A stretch of 64,000 nt of DNA, taken from Agromyces kandeliae. GTDB lineage: Bacteria > Actinomycetota > Actinomycetes > Actinomycetales > Microbacteriaceae. A program made the position numbers and the translations under genes. The notes under the pieces were generated by a model. That model was not told the DNA's origin, ran no database searches, and saw only the letters and a program-made list of their open reading frames with translations. Location of the stretch: NCBI RefSeq assembly GCF_009674665.1, contig NZ_WKJD01000016.1, forward strand, positions 248,001-312,000. The letters run 5' to 3'. Positions 1 to 9,078 of this stretch are shown here, one piece after another. Each line of letters opens with the position of its first letter. Positions within the stretch are counted from its first letter, which is position 1.

Positions 1-2630
1 CGGCCGGCGAGCTTGTCGCCCTCGGTGATCTTGCGCTTCTGGGCGATGTAGACGATCACGCGCTGGTTGACGCCCGAGCCGAGCTCGTCGTCGCCGTCCT
101 GCGCGTCGAACACCTTGACGCCGATGATCGTGCCCTGCTCGCCGTGGGGGACCTTCAGCGAGGTGTCGCGGACCTCGCGGCTCTTCTCGTTGAAGATCGC
201 GCGGAGCAGGCGCTCCTCGGCCGACAGCTCGGTCTCGCCCTTCGGCGTGACCTTGCCGACGAGGATGTCGCCGGGACGGACCTCGGCGCCGATGCGGATG
301 ATGCCGCGCTCGTCGAGGTCGGCCAGCAGGTCGGGGCTCACGTTCGGGAGGTCGCGGGTGATCTCCTCCTTGCCGAGCTTGGTGTCGCGGGCGTCGACCT
401 CGTACTCCTCGATGTGGATCGAGGAGAGGACGTCGTCCTTCACCAGGTTCTGGCTGAGGATGATCGCGTCCTCGAAGTTGTGGCCCTCCCACGGCATGAA
501 CGCCACGAGGAGGTTCTTGCCGAGCGCGAGCTCGCCGTCGTCGGTCGCGGGACCGTCGGCGATGACCTCGCCGACCTCGACGCGGTCGCCCGCGGAGACG
601 ACGACGCGGTTGTTGTACGACGTGCCCTGGTTCGAGCGGTCGAACTTGCGCAGGTAGTAGGTCTGCGTGCCGCCCTCGTCGAGCTGCAGCGTGACCGAGT
701 CGGCCGAGACCTCGGCGACGACGCCCGCGCGGTCGGCGGTGATCACGTCACCTGCGTCGATCGCGGCGTAGCCCTCCATGCCCGTGCCGACGAACGGCGA
801 GTCGCTGCGCAGCAGCGGCACCGCCTGGCGCTGCATGTTCGCGCCCATGAGGGCGCGGTTCGCGTCGTCGTGCTCGAGGAACGGGATGAGCGACGTGCCC
901 ACCGACACCATCTGGCGCGGCGAGACGTCCATGTAGCCGATCTCCTCGGCAGGGAACAGGTCGACCTCGCCGCCCTTGCGACGTGCGAGGACGCGCTCCT
1001 CGACGAAGTGGCCCTTGCCGTCGAGCGGCGCGTTGGCCTGGGCGACGATGTAGTCGTCCTCCTCCATCGCGGTGAGGTAGTCGATCCGGTCGGTGACCTT
1101 GCCGTCCTCGACCCGGCGGTACGGCGTCTCGATGAAGCCGAACGAGTTGATGCGCGCGAACGACGCGAGCGAGCCGATGAGGCCGATGTTCGGGCCTTCC
1201 GGGGTCTCGATCGGGCACATGCGGCCGTAGTGCGAGGGGTGGACGTCGCGGACCTCGACGCCCGCGCGGTCGCGGGAGAGGCCGCCGGGGCCGAGCGCCG
1301 AGAGGCGGCGCTTGTGCGTGAGGCCGGCCAGCGGGTTGTTCTGGTCCATGAACTGCGAGAGCTGCGAGGTTCCGAAGAACTCCTTGATCGCGGCCACGAC
1401 GGGGCGGACGTTGATCAGGGTCTGCGGCGTGATCGCCTCGATGTCCTGCGTGGTCATGCGCTCGCGGACCACGCGCTCCATGCGGGACAGGCCCGTGCGG
1501 ACCTGGTTCTGGATCAGCTCGCCCACCGCGCGGATGCGACGGTTGCCGAAGTTGTCGATGTCGTCGACGTCGAGGCGGATGTCGACCGCCTTGCCGCCGC
1601 GGCGGCCGGGCAGCGTCGGACGGTCCTCGTGCAGCGCGACGAGGTACTTGATCGTGGCGACGATGTCCTGGACCGTCAGCACCGAGTCGGTGAGCGGCGC
1701 CTCGAGCCCGAGCTTGTTGTTGATCTTGTACCGGCCGACCTTCGCGAGGTCGTAGCGCTTCGGGTTGAAGTAGAAGTTGTCGAGGAGCGCACGCGCGGCC
1801 TCCGCGGCGACCTGCTCGCCCGGACGGAGCTTGCGGTAGATGTCCTTGAGCGCCTCCTCCTTCGTGAGGATGTTGTCCTTCTCGAGGGTCAGCGCGATCG
1901 ACTCGTAGCCGGCGAACTCCTCGAGGATCTCCTCGGAGGTGAGGCCGAGGGCCTTCAGGAAGACGGTGACCGACTGCTTGCGCTTGCGGTCGATGCGGAC
2001 GCCGACCTGGTCGCGCTTGTCGACCTCGAACTCGAGCCAGGCGCCACGGCTGGGGATGACGCGGGCCGAGTAGATGTCCTTGTCGGAGGTCTTGTCGGGC
2101 GTGCGCTCGAAGTAGACGCCGGGCGAGCGGACGAGCTGCGAGACGACGACGCGCTCGGTGCCGTTGATGACGAACGTGCCCTTCGGGGTCATGAGCGGGA
2201 AGTCGCCCATGAAGACCGTCTGGGTCTTGATCTCACCGGTGAGGTGGTTCATGAACTCCGCGTTGACGTACAGCGGAGCGGAGTAGGTCTTGCCCTTCTC
2301 CTTGCACTCGTCGATCGTGTACTTCGGCGGCTCGAGCTCCGGGTTCGAGAACGAGAGCTGCATGGTCTCGCCGAGGTCCTCGATGGGCGAGATCTCCTCG
2401 AAGATCTCCTCGAGGCCGGTGGCCTCGGGAAGGTCCTGACGACCGTTCTCGATCGCGTCCTCGACGCGGGCCCGCCACGCCTCGTTGCCGACGAGCCAGT
2501 CGAAGCTCTCGGTCTGGAGGGCGAGCAGATCGGGTACGGTGAGGGTGTCGGTGACCTTCGCGAACGAGAGGCGGCTTGCACCGCGTCCGTTCTTGGGGGT
2601 GGGCGTGGATGCGTTGCGCGCAGCAGCCAA
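1..2630 (-). CDS. rpoB: DNA-directed RNA polymerase beta subunit, partial (3' end outside window)
   Basis: RpoB forms one side of the catalytic cleft of RNA polymerase with RpoC. About 876 of roughly 1,160 codons are present; the frame runs off the window edge at the conserved EGDKLAGR segment. The N terminus ([13 protein letters not shown]) and the rifampicin pocket ([19 protein letters not shown], then [18 protein letters not shown], about residues 418-455) are clear. The usual resistance positions look wild type (Asp, His and Ser present). The start chosen is TTG at 2630 (MAAARNAS), because a perfect GGAGGT (2638-2643) lies 7 nt upstream. An in-frame ATG at 2645 overlaps that ribosome site and would add five residues. 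rpoC would be expected beyond the left edge. Confidence 0.98.
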   Translation of the reverse strand, partial: MAAARNASTPTPKNGRGASRLSFAKVTDTLTVPDLLALQTESFDWLVGNEAWRARVEDAIENGRQDLPEATGLEEIFEEISPIEDLGETMQLSFSNPELEPPKYTIDECKEKGKTYSAPLYVNAEFMNHLTGEIKTQTVFMGDFPLMTPKGTFVINGTERVVVSQLVRSPGVYFERTPDKTSDKDIYSARVIPSRGAWLEFEVDKRDQVGVRIDRKRKQSVTVFLKALGLTSEEILEEFAGYESIALTLEKDNILTKEEALKDIYRKLRPGEQVAAEAARALLDNFYFNPKRYDLAKVGRYKINNKLGLEAPLTDSVLTVQDIVATIKYLVALHEDRPTLPGRRGGKAVDIRLDVDDIDNFGNRRIRAVGELIQNQVRTGLSRMERVVRERMTTQDIEAITPQTLINVRPVVAAIKEFFGTSQLSQFMDQNNPLAGLTHKRRLSALGPGGLSRDRAGVEVRDVHPSHYGRMCPIETPEGPNIGLIGSLASFARINSFGFIETPYRRVEDGKVTDRIDYLTAMEEDDYIVAQANAPLDGKGHFVEERVLARRKGGEVDLFPAEEIGYMDVSPRQMVSVGTSLIPFLEHDDANRALMGANMQRQAVPLLRSDSPFVGTGMEGYAAIDAGDVITADRAGVVAEVSADSVTLQLDEGGTQTYYLRKFDRSNQGTSYNNRVVVSAGDRVEVGEVIADGPATDDGELALGKNLLVAFMPWEGHNFEDAIILSQNLVKDDVLSSIHIEEYEVDARDTKLGKEEITRDLPNVSPDLLADLDERGIIRIGAEVRPGDILVGKVTPKGETELSAEERLLRAIFNEKSREVRDTSLKVPHGEQGTIIGVKVFDAQDGDDELGSGVNQRVIVYIAQKRKITEGDKLAG

Positions 2631-2750
2631 GGAAATGACCTCCATGGCCCCGTCGGGGGCCGGTTCACTGTCGGTGGTGGTGGAGTTGACCCCTCAGACG
2701 TGGTGCGGATGCCGGGAGACCCGACACGCAGAAGCCGACCGCAATATGAA

Positions 2751-2781
2751 GGCATAGTGGGTCTGGGAGCGCAAAGGTCAA
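2751..2781 (-). promoter_or_regulatory. candidate rpoB promoter in the 340-nt upstream gap
   Basis: On the minus strand TTGACC (2781-2776) and TATGCC (2756-2751) are separated by 19 nt, slightly longer than ideal. Transcription would start near 2744 and give a leader of about 115 nt before the rpoB TTG. The rest of the gap between 2646 and 2970 holds only a strong hairpin at 2904-2950; no gene was seen. Confidence 0.4.
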
Positions 2782-2903
2782 GCATAGACCGGATGGCGCG
2801 CCGTGTCCAGTCGGATTCTTGATTTGTCTGCGCATCTCCGGTATAACCCGCGCGAACGCGCTCCGGCGACCGGCCGACGCCCGCCCGGTGGCGCCCGTGA
2901 GCA

Positions 2904-2950
2904 CGACGACGGATGCCGCGTGGGCCCACCCCACGCGGCATCCGTCGTCG
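2904..2950 (-). terminator. 21-bp perfect hairpin after the small gene at 2971-3372
   Basis: Arms at 2904-2924 and 2930-2950 are exact reverse complements with a 5-nt loop. The hairpin starts 21 nt past the stop codon of the minus-strand gene ending at 2971, so it fits a terminator that isolates rpoB from upstream transcription. There is no T-tract. Each arm contains the GGATGCC word that recurs through the window. Confidence 0.65.
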
Positions 2951-2970
2951 CGGCCGGAGCGGCCGCCGGC

Positions 2971-3372
2971 TCAGGCTCCGAGCTCGAGCCGGACGGAGTC
3001 GGGTCGACCCGGAACGAGGCTCACGTCGACGATCGAACCGGGGGTCACGCGAGCGAGCTGGATCGGCGCGAGCGGCTGGGTGCGGGACGCCGGCACCGGG
3101 ATGCCGCCCGGGAGCTGTGCCACGAGCTCGAGCTCGACCAGGAGGTCCATGCCGATCGCCATGGGCAGCTGGCGGGCCGATACCACCGTGGCGGTGGTGC
3201 GGACGCGCGCGGCATCGGACGCGGGGTCGTTCGCGGCGACGGCCGCGGCCATCACGCGGTCGGCCTGCTCGAGGGACTGCTGCGCGGCGGCGAGCGTCGC
3301 ACCGACGTCCATCCGCTCCCTGACGGCCGTCGCCTGCGCATTCAGCGTGCGGAGGTCTGCGAGGAAGCCCAT
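2971..3372 (-). CDS. hypothetical protein, 133 aa
   Basis: I do not recognise a named family. Residues 1-50 look helical (RTLNAQATAVRERMDVG, then an Ala/Gln-rich stretch). The C-terminal half looks like a small beta domain with repeated VxVxL-type strands and a PGSIVDVSLVPG turn. There is no signal peptide or membrane segment. The ATG lies one base after the stop of the upstream gene at 3374-3751, so the two are almost certainly co-transcribed and translationally coupled. A strong hairpin follows the gene. Codon use matches the neighbours. Confidence 0.75.
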   Translation of the reverse strand: MGFLADLRTLNAQATAVRERMDVGATLAAAQQSLEQADRVMAAAVAANDPASDAARVRTTATVVSARQLPMAIGMDLLVELELVAQLPGGIPVPASRTQPLAPIQLARVTPGSIVDVSLVPGRPDSVRLELGA

Positions 3373-3373
3373 G

Positions 3374-3751
3374 TCACACCGCCGCGTAGATCTCGTTGAA
3401 CCGGCGGCCGACGCCGCGGTCGGCCTGGATCCGGGCGCCCCAGCCGGCCTGGGCCTGCGCCCACGCCTCGGGATCGACGCCGAACATGCGGGCCACGACG
3501 GGCAGCTTCGTCTCGTCGTAGCCGTAGGCGGCGATGCCCTTCACGATTCGGGCGTAGCGATCGAGGTCGACGCCGGCGATGGGCTCGAGCGCCCCCGCTG
3601 CGGGCTCCGCGTGCAGGGCCTGGGCCGCCATTGCATCCATCTGCTGCCGGTACGCCTGGGTCCGGTCGGCGAGCGCGTTCGCGCGGTCGATGAGGCCGGG
3701 CGCGGCCTTCACCGTCTTCACCATGTCGCCGAGTTGGCTGAACATCATCAT
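3374..3751 (-). CDS. hypothetical protein, 125 aa
   Basis: This unrecognised, soluble, mainly helical protein begins MMMFSQLGDMVKTVKAAPG. A conserved-looking C-terminal block (KLPVVARMFGVDPEAW, then RFNEIYAAV) resembles a small helical ligand- or protein-binding domain, but no function can be assigned. The start at the first of three consecutive ATG codons (3751) is supported by GAAGGAG (3766-3760) 8 nt upstream. It is the first gene of a two-gene unit with 2971-3372. The longer open frame upstream of 3751 is only the antisense shadow of the surface protein gene. Confidence 0.75.
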   Translation of the reverse strand: MMMFSQLGDMVKTVKAAPGLIDRANALADRTQAYRQQMDAMAAQALHAEPAAGALEPIAGVDLDRYARIVKGIAAYGYDETKLPVVARMFGVDPEAWAQAQAGWGARIQADRGVGRRFNEIYAAV

Positions 3752-3861
3752 GGGTCCTGCTCCTTCTGTTCCGGTTGCCGGTGCTGGTTCGGTGTTCGTG
3801 TCGGTCGAGGGGGATCCGAGCGGATGCCGCGGCGGGTCCCCCGCCCGCCGCGGCCCGGGGC

Positions 3862-4860
3862 TCATCGCGTCGAGCGCGGCCCGGCGGCGACGAAGAGGAG
3901 CCCGATCGCAGCGAGGATCGCGGCGATCGCGAGCGACGGTCGGGGGTCGGCCCCCGTGCGGGCGAGGCCGGCGACGGGTGCGGCCGTCACGAGCCCGTCG
4001 GCGGATGCGGAGCGGGCGGGCTCGGCGGGCTCGTCCACGTCGGCCGGCCCGGGCTCCTCGTGCGGGACGGGCTCGGTCGGCTCGTCGGTCCCTTCCGGCT
4101 CCCCGTGCCCGGTCGGCTCGGTCGGCTCCTCCGGCGCTCCCGGCTCGTTCGGCTCTCCGGGCCCCCCGGGCTCCCCCGGCTCTGCGGGCGCTGCGGGCTC
4201 GCCAGGGTCTCCGGACCCCCCCGGGTCTCCGGACTCCCCCGGCGCTGCGGGCTCGCCCGGGTCTCCGGACTCCCCCGGGTCTCCGGACTCCCCCGGCGCT
4301 GCGGGCTCTGCCGGCTCGCCCGGGTCTCCGGGCTCGCCCGGGTCTCCGGACTCCCCCGGCTCCCCCGGCTCCCCCGGCTCCCCGGGCTCGCTCGGCTCCC
4401 CGGGCTCGCTCGGCTCCGGCTCGGCGCTCGGGAGCACCTCGAGGGTGATCGTCGCCCAGTTGCCGACGGCGCCGTGCTCGTCGCGCAGTCGGTAGCCGAA
4501 GCTCAGCGAGCCGACGAAGTCGGGGGCGGGTTCGTAGACGATGCTGCCGTTGTTCGGACCCCAGGAGACGCCGTACGCGGATCCGGAGATGTCGGTGACG
4601 TGCCCGACGAACGCGTCGCCGTCGGGGTCGCTGTCGTTCGCGAGGAAGCCGGGCGCCGGCACGAACATCGTCGTGCCCTGCACGAAGGTGAACACGTCGT
4701 CCACGGCGATCGGCGGCGCGTTGTCCACGGCCGACGCGGGTGCAGCGACGAGGACCGCCCCCGCCGAGGTCATCAGCGCGGCCGCCGCGACGGCCGTCCC
4801 CCTCAGCCGTCTGGCCCGCGCGGCCCGCTTCGTCGAGCCGGCCCGGTCGTCCTGCGTCAT
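3862..4860 (-). CDS. cell-wall-anchored surface protein with Gly-Glu-Pro stalk and LARTG sorting motif
   Basis: This 332-aa exported protein has four parts. A twin-Arg-rich leader and hydrophobic segment form a signal peptide ending near APASA-VDN. A single cadherin/Ig-like domain follows (VDDVFTFVQG, FLANDSDPDGD, SFGYRLRDEHG). Then come about 100 residues of Gly-Glu-Pro and Gly-Asp-Pro triplets mixed with AAP and SEP. The C terminus has LARTG, a hydrophobic helix and a basic tail. LARTG is a variant of the LPXTG sortase signal, so sortase attachment is inferred; no sortase gene is in the window. The start at ATG 4860 is chosen because AGGAGA lies 6 nt upstream; the frame stays open further upstream without an SD. 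The repeat DNA (about 4150-4420) is prone to length change. Confidence 0.85.
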   Translation of the reverse strand: MTQDDRAGSTKRAARARRLRGTAVAAAALMTSAGAVLVAAPASAVDNAPPIAVDDVFTFVQGTTMFVPAPGFLANDSDPDGDAFVGHVTDISGSAYGVSWGPNNGSIVYEPAPDFVGSLSFGYRLRDEHGAVGNWATITLEVLPSAEPEPSEPGEPSEPGEPGEPGEPGESGDPGEPGDPGEPAEPAAPGESGDPGESGDPGEPAAPGESGDPGGSGDPGEPAAPAEPGEPGGPGEPNEPGAPEEPTEPTGHGEPEGTDEPTEPVPHEEPGPADVDEPAEPARSASADGLVTAAPVAGLARTGADPRPSLAIAAILAAIGLLFVAAGPRSTR

Positions 4861-4967
4861 CTCGTGTCTCCTGGTGAGTCGGTGGCGCGGATCCCCGATC
4901 CGCGGGGCGGGTCCCACCCGCCGATGACGAGCCTGCCCGGGGCCGCGGCACGGCGGATGGGCAGGCG

Positions 4968-5005
4968 CTGCTCATTCGCCGGCGACGACTGCTCACCTCG
5001 CCGGC
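4968..5005. repeat. direct repeat with 21-bp period in the surface-protein/LuxR intergenic region
   Basis: CTGCTCATTCGCCGGC (4968-4983) recurs as CTGCTCACCTCGCCGGC (4989-5005), starting 21 bp later, two helical turns. It lies between the minus-strand surface protein gene and the plus-strand LuxR gene, so it could be a binding site for a dimeric regulator. No experimental family is recognised. Confidence 0.45.
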
Positions 5006-5043
5006 CCGACTACCCAGAGCCCACCCGCATCGCGGGGCCGAAT

Positions 5044-5057
5044 CCCCCGTACGGGGG
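5044..5057. promoter_or_regulatory. perfect 14-bp palindrome upstream of the LAL regulator, candidate operator
   Basis: CCCCCGTACGGGGG is self-complementary and sits about 80 bp before the LuxR-family start codon, upstream of a weak -10-like TACAGT (5093-5098). GC-arm palindromes of this type are typical sites for LuxR/NarL-type helix-turn-helix dimers, so autoregulation is plausible but inferred. Confidence 0.5.
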
Positions 5058-5137
5058 CCACGCCGACGCAACCACGTTCACGTCGTCGCGGAATACAGTG
5101 AGACGACCGGCCACGCCGGTGAACCTGAAGGGCCGAG

Positions 5138-7828
5138 ATGGTGGCGTTGGACACCGGGGGGACGGCCCGGCCGCCCCTCGCGCTCGACGAGAGCTGGCCG
5201 CTCGTCGGACGCGGCGCCGACGTCCGTCGTGCCCTCGACGGGCTCGCGGGCGCGACGAGGGCCGTGTTCGCCTACGGCGCCTCGGGGATCGGCAAGTCGC
5301 GGGTGGTCCAGGGCGTCGCCGAGCACCTGGACGACGACGGGTGGCTGGTCCTCACCGCGACCGGGAACCCCGCGCTGAGCGCGGTGCCGCTGTCGGCCCT
5401 GGCACCCGTGTTCGCGAGGGAGACGGGTTCCCCGCTCACCTCCGCCGCCGACGCGGCGGAGCTGTTCGCCGTCGCCCACGCAGCGATCGCCCGGCTCGCC
5501 GGCGACCGCTCCGTGCTGCTCGCGTTCGACGACATCTCGGTCGCGGACCCGGTCTCGGTGACCCTCGTGGCCCAGCTCGTGGAGGCCTCCGTGCTCCGGC
5601 TGGCAGCCACGGTCCGCGAGTCCGAGCCGGTCCCCGACGCGCTGGTCCCGGTGGCGACGGCGCCGGACTCGATCCGGCTCGACCTCGGTCCGCTCGGCGT
5701 CGACGAGGTCGCGGAACTGCTCACCAGGGTGCTCGGCGGCGCCATCGCGCATCGCGACGTCGTGGAGCTGCACCGGGCGGCGCACGGCAATCCGCTATTC
5801 CTCAGGGAACTCGCGATCGGCGCCTGGGACGCCGGCTCGCTCGTCGCGCACGAAGGGCTCTGGCACCTGGCCGGGGACCCCGTCGGCACCCCCGCCCTGC
5901 GCGACCTGATCCGCGCTCGCCTCCGGGGCCTCCACGAGGCGGAGCGCGACGCGGTCGAACGCCTCGCGCTGTGCGAACCGCTCGCCTTCGACGAGCTCGC
6001 GCGTCCCGGCGCCGCCGAGGCGCTCGCCGCACTCGAGCTGCGTGGACTCATCCGCGTCGACGAGTCGGGGCCGCGGGTCCGCGTCGGGCTCGCGCACCCG
6101 CAGTACGCGGCCGCCGTCCGCGAGGCGATGCCGCGCATCCGCGCGCTCTCGCTCCTCGCCGAGCAGGCCGACCTCGTCGCGTCCCGCCCGATGGATCCGG
6201 GCGACGAACTGCGGGTCGCGGTGTGGCGACTCGACGCGGGTCGACCGAGCGACCCCGCCCTGCTCGCCCGATGCGCCGTGCTCGCGCGCTCGGCGTACGA
6301 TCGCCGCACGGCGGAGCGGCTCGCCGCAGCGGCGGTGGCAGCAGGAGCCGCCGACGCGCCGACGCTGCTCCTGCACGGCGAGATCCTGTGGTCCCTCGGG
6401 CGGGGCGACGAGGCCCTGACCGCGCTCGAGGCGGCCCGTCGCGCCTCGGCCGCGGACGGCGCCGACGAGGCGCTGCTCGCCGCGATCGGGCGGGTGCAGG
6501 CCGACGTGCTGGGCGGTGATCCGCTCGGCACGGTCCGCGCCCTCGACCTGCTGGAACGCCTCGAGGGCGAGCTCCCGGGGCAGTCCGCGGCGATCGGGCT
6601 CGGCAAGTCCGCGCTGCAGGCGAACCTCGAGTACGGCGATGCCGCGCTCGCCGCCGTCGAGGAGGCGGGTCGTCGCCTCGGCGACGGGCCGGAACGCGCG
6701 ATGCTGGACCTGGCGCGTGCGACTCCGCTCTCCCTCGTCGGGCGCACCGAGGAGGCCGTCGCGAGTGCCGAGCGCGCCGTCTCGGCCGCCGCCCGAGCGG
6801 GTTCCCCCGTGCCGCCGCGCCGTGCCGAGGTGGTCCTCGCGAACGTGCTCGTCGCGGCCGACCGCCTCGGGGATGCCCGTGGCACGCTGGTCGACGCACT
6901 GCACGATGCGATCCGCGACGACGACGAGCCGACCGCGCGCATCGCGGAGCTGACGATGGGCAGGATCTTCTGGCAGCTCGGGCGCCTCGACACCGCCGCC
7001 CGGTGGTTCCGCGACACGATCGGCGGCGCAGAGGTGCACGGGCCGACGTCGTTGCGCGAGTTCGCGCGCTGCTTCCTCGCCATCGTCGCGGCCGAGCAGG
7101 GCGACCCCGCGATCGCGCGCGATCACCGTGATCGGGTCGTGGCCGGCCTCGAGCAGGACAGCTCGGTCGTGACGCTGGCCGATGCCTGGATCGAGGCGGC
7201 GGAGGGTGCCGCCGACCGCGCCGCGATCCGGGTGCTCGAGCGCGCCGAGCTCGTGCAGGCGCGCGGCGCGCTGAACGTCGCGAGCTCGCTGCTGCACCAC
7301 GTCACGAGGTTCGGCTCGCGGACTCACACCGCGTCGTCGGCCGACCGGCTCGAGTCGCTGGCCACGCGGACCGGTGCTCCGGATGTCGCACGGCGGGCGG
7401 CGCACGCCCGCGCCCAGGCCGAAGCCGATCCGGCCGGCCTGCGTGCGGCGGCCGCCGAGTGGGAGCGCGTGGGTTCGCTCCTCTACGCGGCCGAGGCCCA
7501 CGCCTCCGCGGGCCAAGCTGCGCGGGCGAGCGGCCGCGGACGTGAGTCGGCTGCCGACCTCCGGCGCGCCGCGGAGCTGTCGGCGGCCTGCGAGGGCGCG
7601 AGGACGCCCCTGCTCCGCTTCTCCGAGGGCGCCGAACCGCTCACGCCCCGAGAGCGCGAGGTCGCCTCGCTCGCGGCGCAGGGCCTGAGCTCGAACGAGA
7701 TCGCCGGGCGGCTGTTCCTCTCGACCCGCACCGTGGACAACCACCTGCAGTCGACGTACGCGAAGCTCGGCATCCGCGGTCGTCGCGAGCTGCACCTGCC
7801 GTCCGATCCGATGGTCGGCCGGAACTGA
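5138..7828 (+). CDS. LAL-type (large ATP-binding) LuxR family transcriptional regulator
   Basis: At 896 aa this has the size and layout of the MalT/LAL family. An N-terminal AAA-like ATPase has Walker A GASGIGKS (residues 47-54) and Walker B VLLAFDD (126-132). A long helical TPR-like middle follows, then a C-terminal LuxR helix-turn-helix (LTPREREVASLAAQGLSSNE onward, residues 835-878). Such proteins sense a small molecule through the TPR region and activate transcription when ATP-bound. The ligand cannot be deduced here. ATG at 5138 has a modest AAGGG 5 nt upstream. The stop is 6 nt from the stop of the convergent haemoglobin gene. Confidence 0.93.
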   Translation: MVALDTGGTARPPLALDESWPLVGRGADVRRALDGLAGATRAVFAYGASGIGKSRVVQGVAEHLDDDGWLVLTATGNPALSAVPLSALAPVFARETGSPLTSAADAAELFAVAHAAIARLAGDRSVLLAFDDISVADPVSVTLVAQLVEASVLRLAATVRESEPVPDALVPVATAPDSIRLDLGPLGVDEVAELLTRVLGGAIAHRDVVELHRAAHGNPLFLRELAIGAWDAGSLVAHEGLWHLAGDPVGTPALRDLIRARLRGLHEAERDAVERLALCEPLAFDELARPGAAEALAALELRGLIRVDESGPRVRVGLAHPQYAAAVREAMPRIRALSLLAEQADLVASRPMDPGDELRVAVWRLDAGRPSDPALLARCAVLARSAYDRRTAERLAAAAVAAGAADAPTLLLHGEILWSLGRGDEALTALEAARRASAADGADEALLAAIGRVQADVLGGDPLGTVRALDLLERLEGELPGQSAAIGLGKSALQANLEYGDAALAAVEEAGRRLGDGPERAMLDLARATPLSLVGRTEEAVASAERAVSAAARAGSPVPPRRAEVVLANVLVAADRLGDARGTLVDALHDAIRDDDEPTARIAELTMGRIFWQLGRLDTAARWFRDTIGGAEVHGPTSLREFARCFLAIVAAEQGDPAIARDHRDRVVAGLEQDSSVVTLADAWIEAAEGAADRAAIRVLERAELVQARGALNVASSLLHHVTRFGSRTHTASSADRLESLATRTGAPDVARRAAHARAQAEADPAGLRAAAAEWERVGSLLYAAEAHASAGQAARASGRGRESAADLRRAAELSAACEGARTPLLRFSEGAEPLTPREREVASLAAQGLSSNEIAGRLFLSTRTVDNHLQSTYAKLGIRGRRELHLPSDPMVGRN

Positions 7829-7834
7829 CCCGGC

Positions 7835-8191
7835 TCAGGCGGTGACGACGTCGCCGCGCACCAGTTCGAGGCGTTCGCCGACCCGCGCCACGGCATCGTG
7901 CGCGACGCCCAGGTCGGCGAGGCTCGTGAGCAGCGTCTCGACGATGCGGTCGAACGCGGCATCCGTGATCTGGAGGCCGTCGTGCGCCTCGGCGAGGCTG
8001 CGACCCGAGAACGCCTGGGGCCCGCCGAACGCCGCGGCGAGGAAGGCGCGCTGGTGCGCGCGGAGCCGGTCGAGGTCGACCTCCCGGAACCAGGGTCCGA
8101 GCTCGTCGTCGGCGACGACCCGCCGGTAGAGGAGTGCGACCGCCGTGCGCACGCCGTCCGGTCCGCCGACCTCGTCGTACAGCTCGGTCAT
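7835..8191 (-). CDS. glbN: group I-like truncated haemoglobin (2/2 globin)
   Basis: This 118-aa haem protein binds O2 or NO in the cytoplasm; family members mostly detoxify NO or handle O2. The B10-type Tyr22 (LLYRRV), the HQRAFLAAAFGG E-helix segment and the proximal haem ligand His70 (SLAEAHDGLQI) are all present. The length is normal for the family. ATG 8191 has GGGAGG just upstream, and TAGGAT lies a further 14 nt or so up as a likely -10 box. The gene converges on the LAL regulator with a 6-nt gap. Confidence 0.92.
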   Translation of the reverse strand: MTELYDEVGGPDGVRTAVALLYRRVVADDELGPWFREVDLDRLRAHQRAFLAAAFGGPQAFSGRSLAEAHDGLQITDAAFDRIVETLLTSLADLGVAHDAVARVGERLELVRGDVVTA

Positions 8192-8298
8192 CCCGCCTCC
8201 CTCGTCCCTGCGATCCTAGGCCGACCGCACCGCCTCGGGGCGAGCGCCTCGTCGAGGATCCACGGGTCGGACCGCCCTCGGCGTGCGACGATGCCACC

Positions 8299-9054
8299 AT
8301 GGCCCCCCGCATCGAGTTCGAGCGCGACGTCTTCTCGTCGACCGGGTGGACGCTGCTCGTCGACGGCGCCGCCCAGTCGCACGTCGATGCGGACGACCCG
8401 ACCCGGCTGTTCTTCGAGTACGTGCGCCGGATCGGCAACGTCATCGACGCGTTGGCCGCTCCCGGCGCTCCGATCACGGTGCTGCACCTCGGCGGCGGCG
8501 CGATGAGCCTCGCGCGGTACGTCGCGGCGACGCGCCCCGACTCGCGACAGCTCGTCGTCGAGGCCGACGCCCGGCTCGTGGCGCTCGTCACCGAGCGACT
8601 CTCGCTGCCCGAGGCCTCGGGCGTCTCGGTCATGGTCGCCGACGCGCGCGACGCGCTCGCGGGCCTCGATCCGGAACCCCGGTTCGACCTCGTGATCGTC
8701 GACCTGTACTCGCGGCTCGAGGCCCCCGCGTTCGTCGACGAACCCGCCTTCCTCGGCGCGTGCCTCGCGCGGCTCGCCCCGGCGGGCGTGATGGTCGTGA
8801 ACGTGGCGGACGAGCCTGGCGGCCCGCGCCTCGCCGCGCAGGCGCGAGGCATCGCGCGCGCCGACCCCGCGGCCGACCTCCTGGTGGCCGGCTCGCCCGC
8901 GGTGCTCGCCGGCGCCGAGGAGGGCAACGCCGTGATCGTCGCCGGACCCGCGATCCCGCCGCGCGTGGTCGAACGACTGCGCGATGCGGGCCCGTTCCCC
9001 GCCGAGGTGCTGCAGGGCGCCCGGCTCGACGCCGTGCTGTGGGGCGCGTGCTGA
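8299..9054 (+). CDS. spermidine synthase-like (aminopropyltransferase-fold) protein, copy 1
   Basis: This 251-aa protein has a class I methyltransferase fold of the spermidine synthase family. Motif I is VLHLGGGAMSLARYVA, an acidic residue ends strand 2 (VVEADARLV), and the post-I segment is ADARDALAG. LVIVDLYSRLEAPAF holds the position of the usual catalytic aspartate. Actinobacteria carry many such non-polyamine paralogues of unknown substrate. It is followed 24 nt later by a clear paralogue, and both share the SHVDxDxPxxxxFEYVRRIG pattern near the N terminus, so they arose by tandem duplication. No strong SD is visible before ATG 8299. Confidence 0.82.
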   Translation: MAPRIEFERDVFSSTGWTLLVDGAAQSHVDADDPTRLFFEYVRRIGNVIDALAAPGAPITVLHLGGGAMSLARYVAATRPDSRQLVVEADARLVALVTERLSLPEASGVSVMVADARDALAGLDPEPRFDLVIVDLYSRLEAPAFVDEPAFLGACLARLAPAGVMVVNVADEPGGPRLAAQARGIARADPAADLLVAGSPAVLAGAEEGNAVIVAGPAIPPRVVERLRDAGPFPAEVLQGARLDAVLWGAC

Positions 9055-9078
9055 GCCGGCGCGGGTAGCGTGGCATCC

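Noticed and set aside
1250..1400. Possible rifampicin-resistance change in rpoB
   Set aside because: The cluster I residues (Gln, Asp, His, Ser at the usual positions) read as wild type.
144..2822. 892-codon open frame on the plus strand opposite rpoB
   Set aside because: It is antisense to a certain rpoB gene, has Asp/Arg/Val/Leu-rich composition typical of GC-rich shadow frames, and matches no family.
4150..4420. Possible CRISPR array or minisatellite array
   Set aside because: The repeats are irregular codon triplets inside a coding region for a Gly-Glu-Pro stalk, with no spacer-repeat structure. No CRISPR was seen elsewhere.
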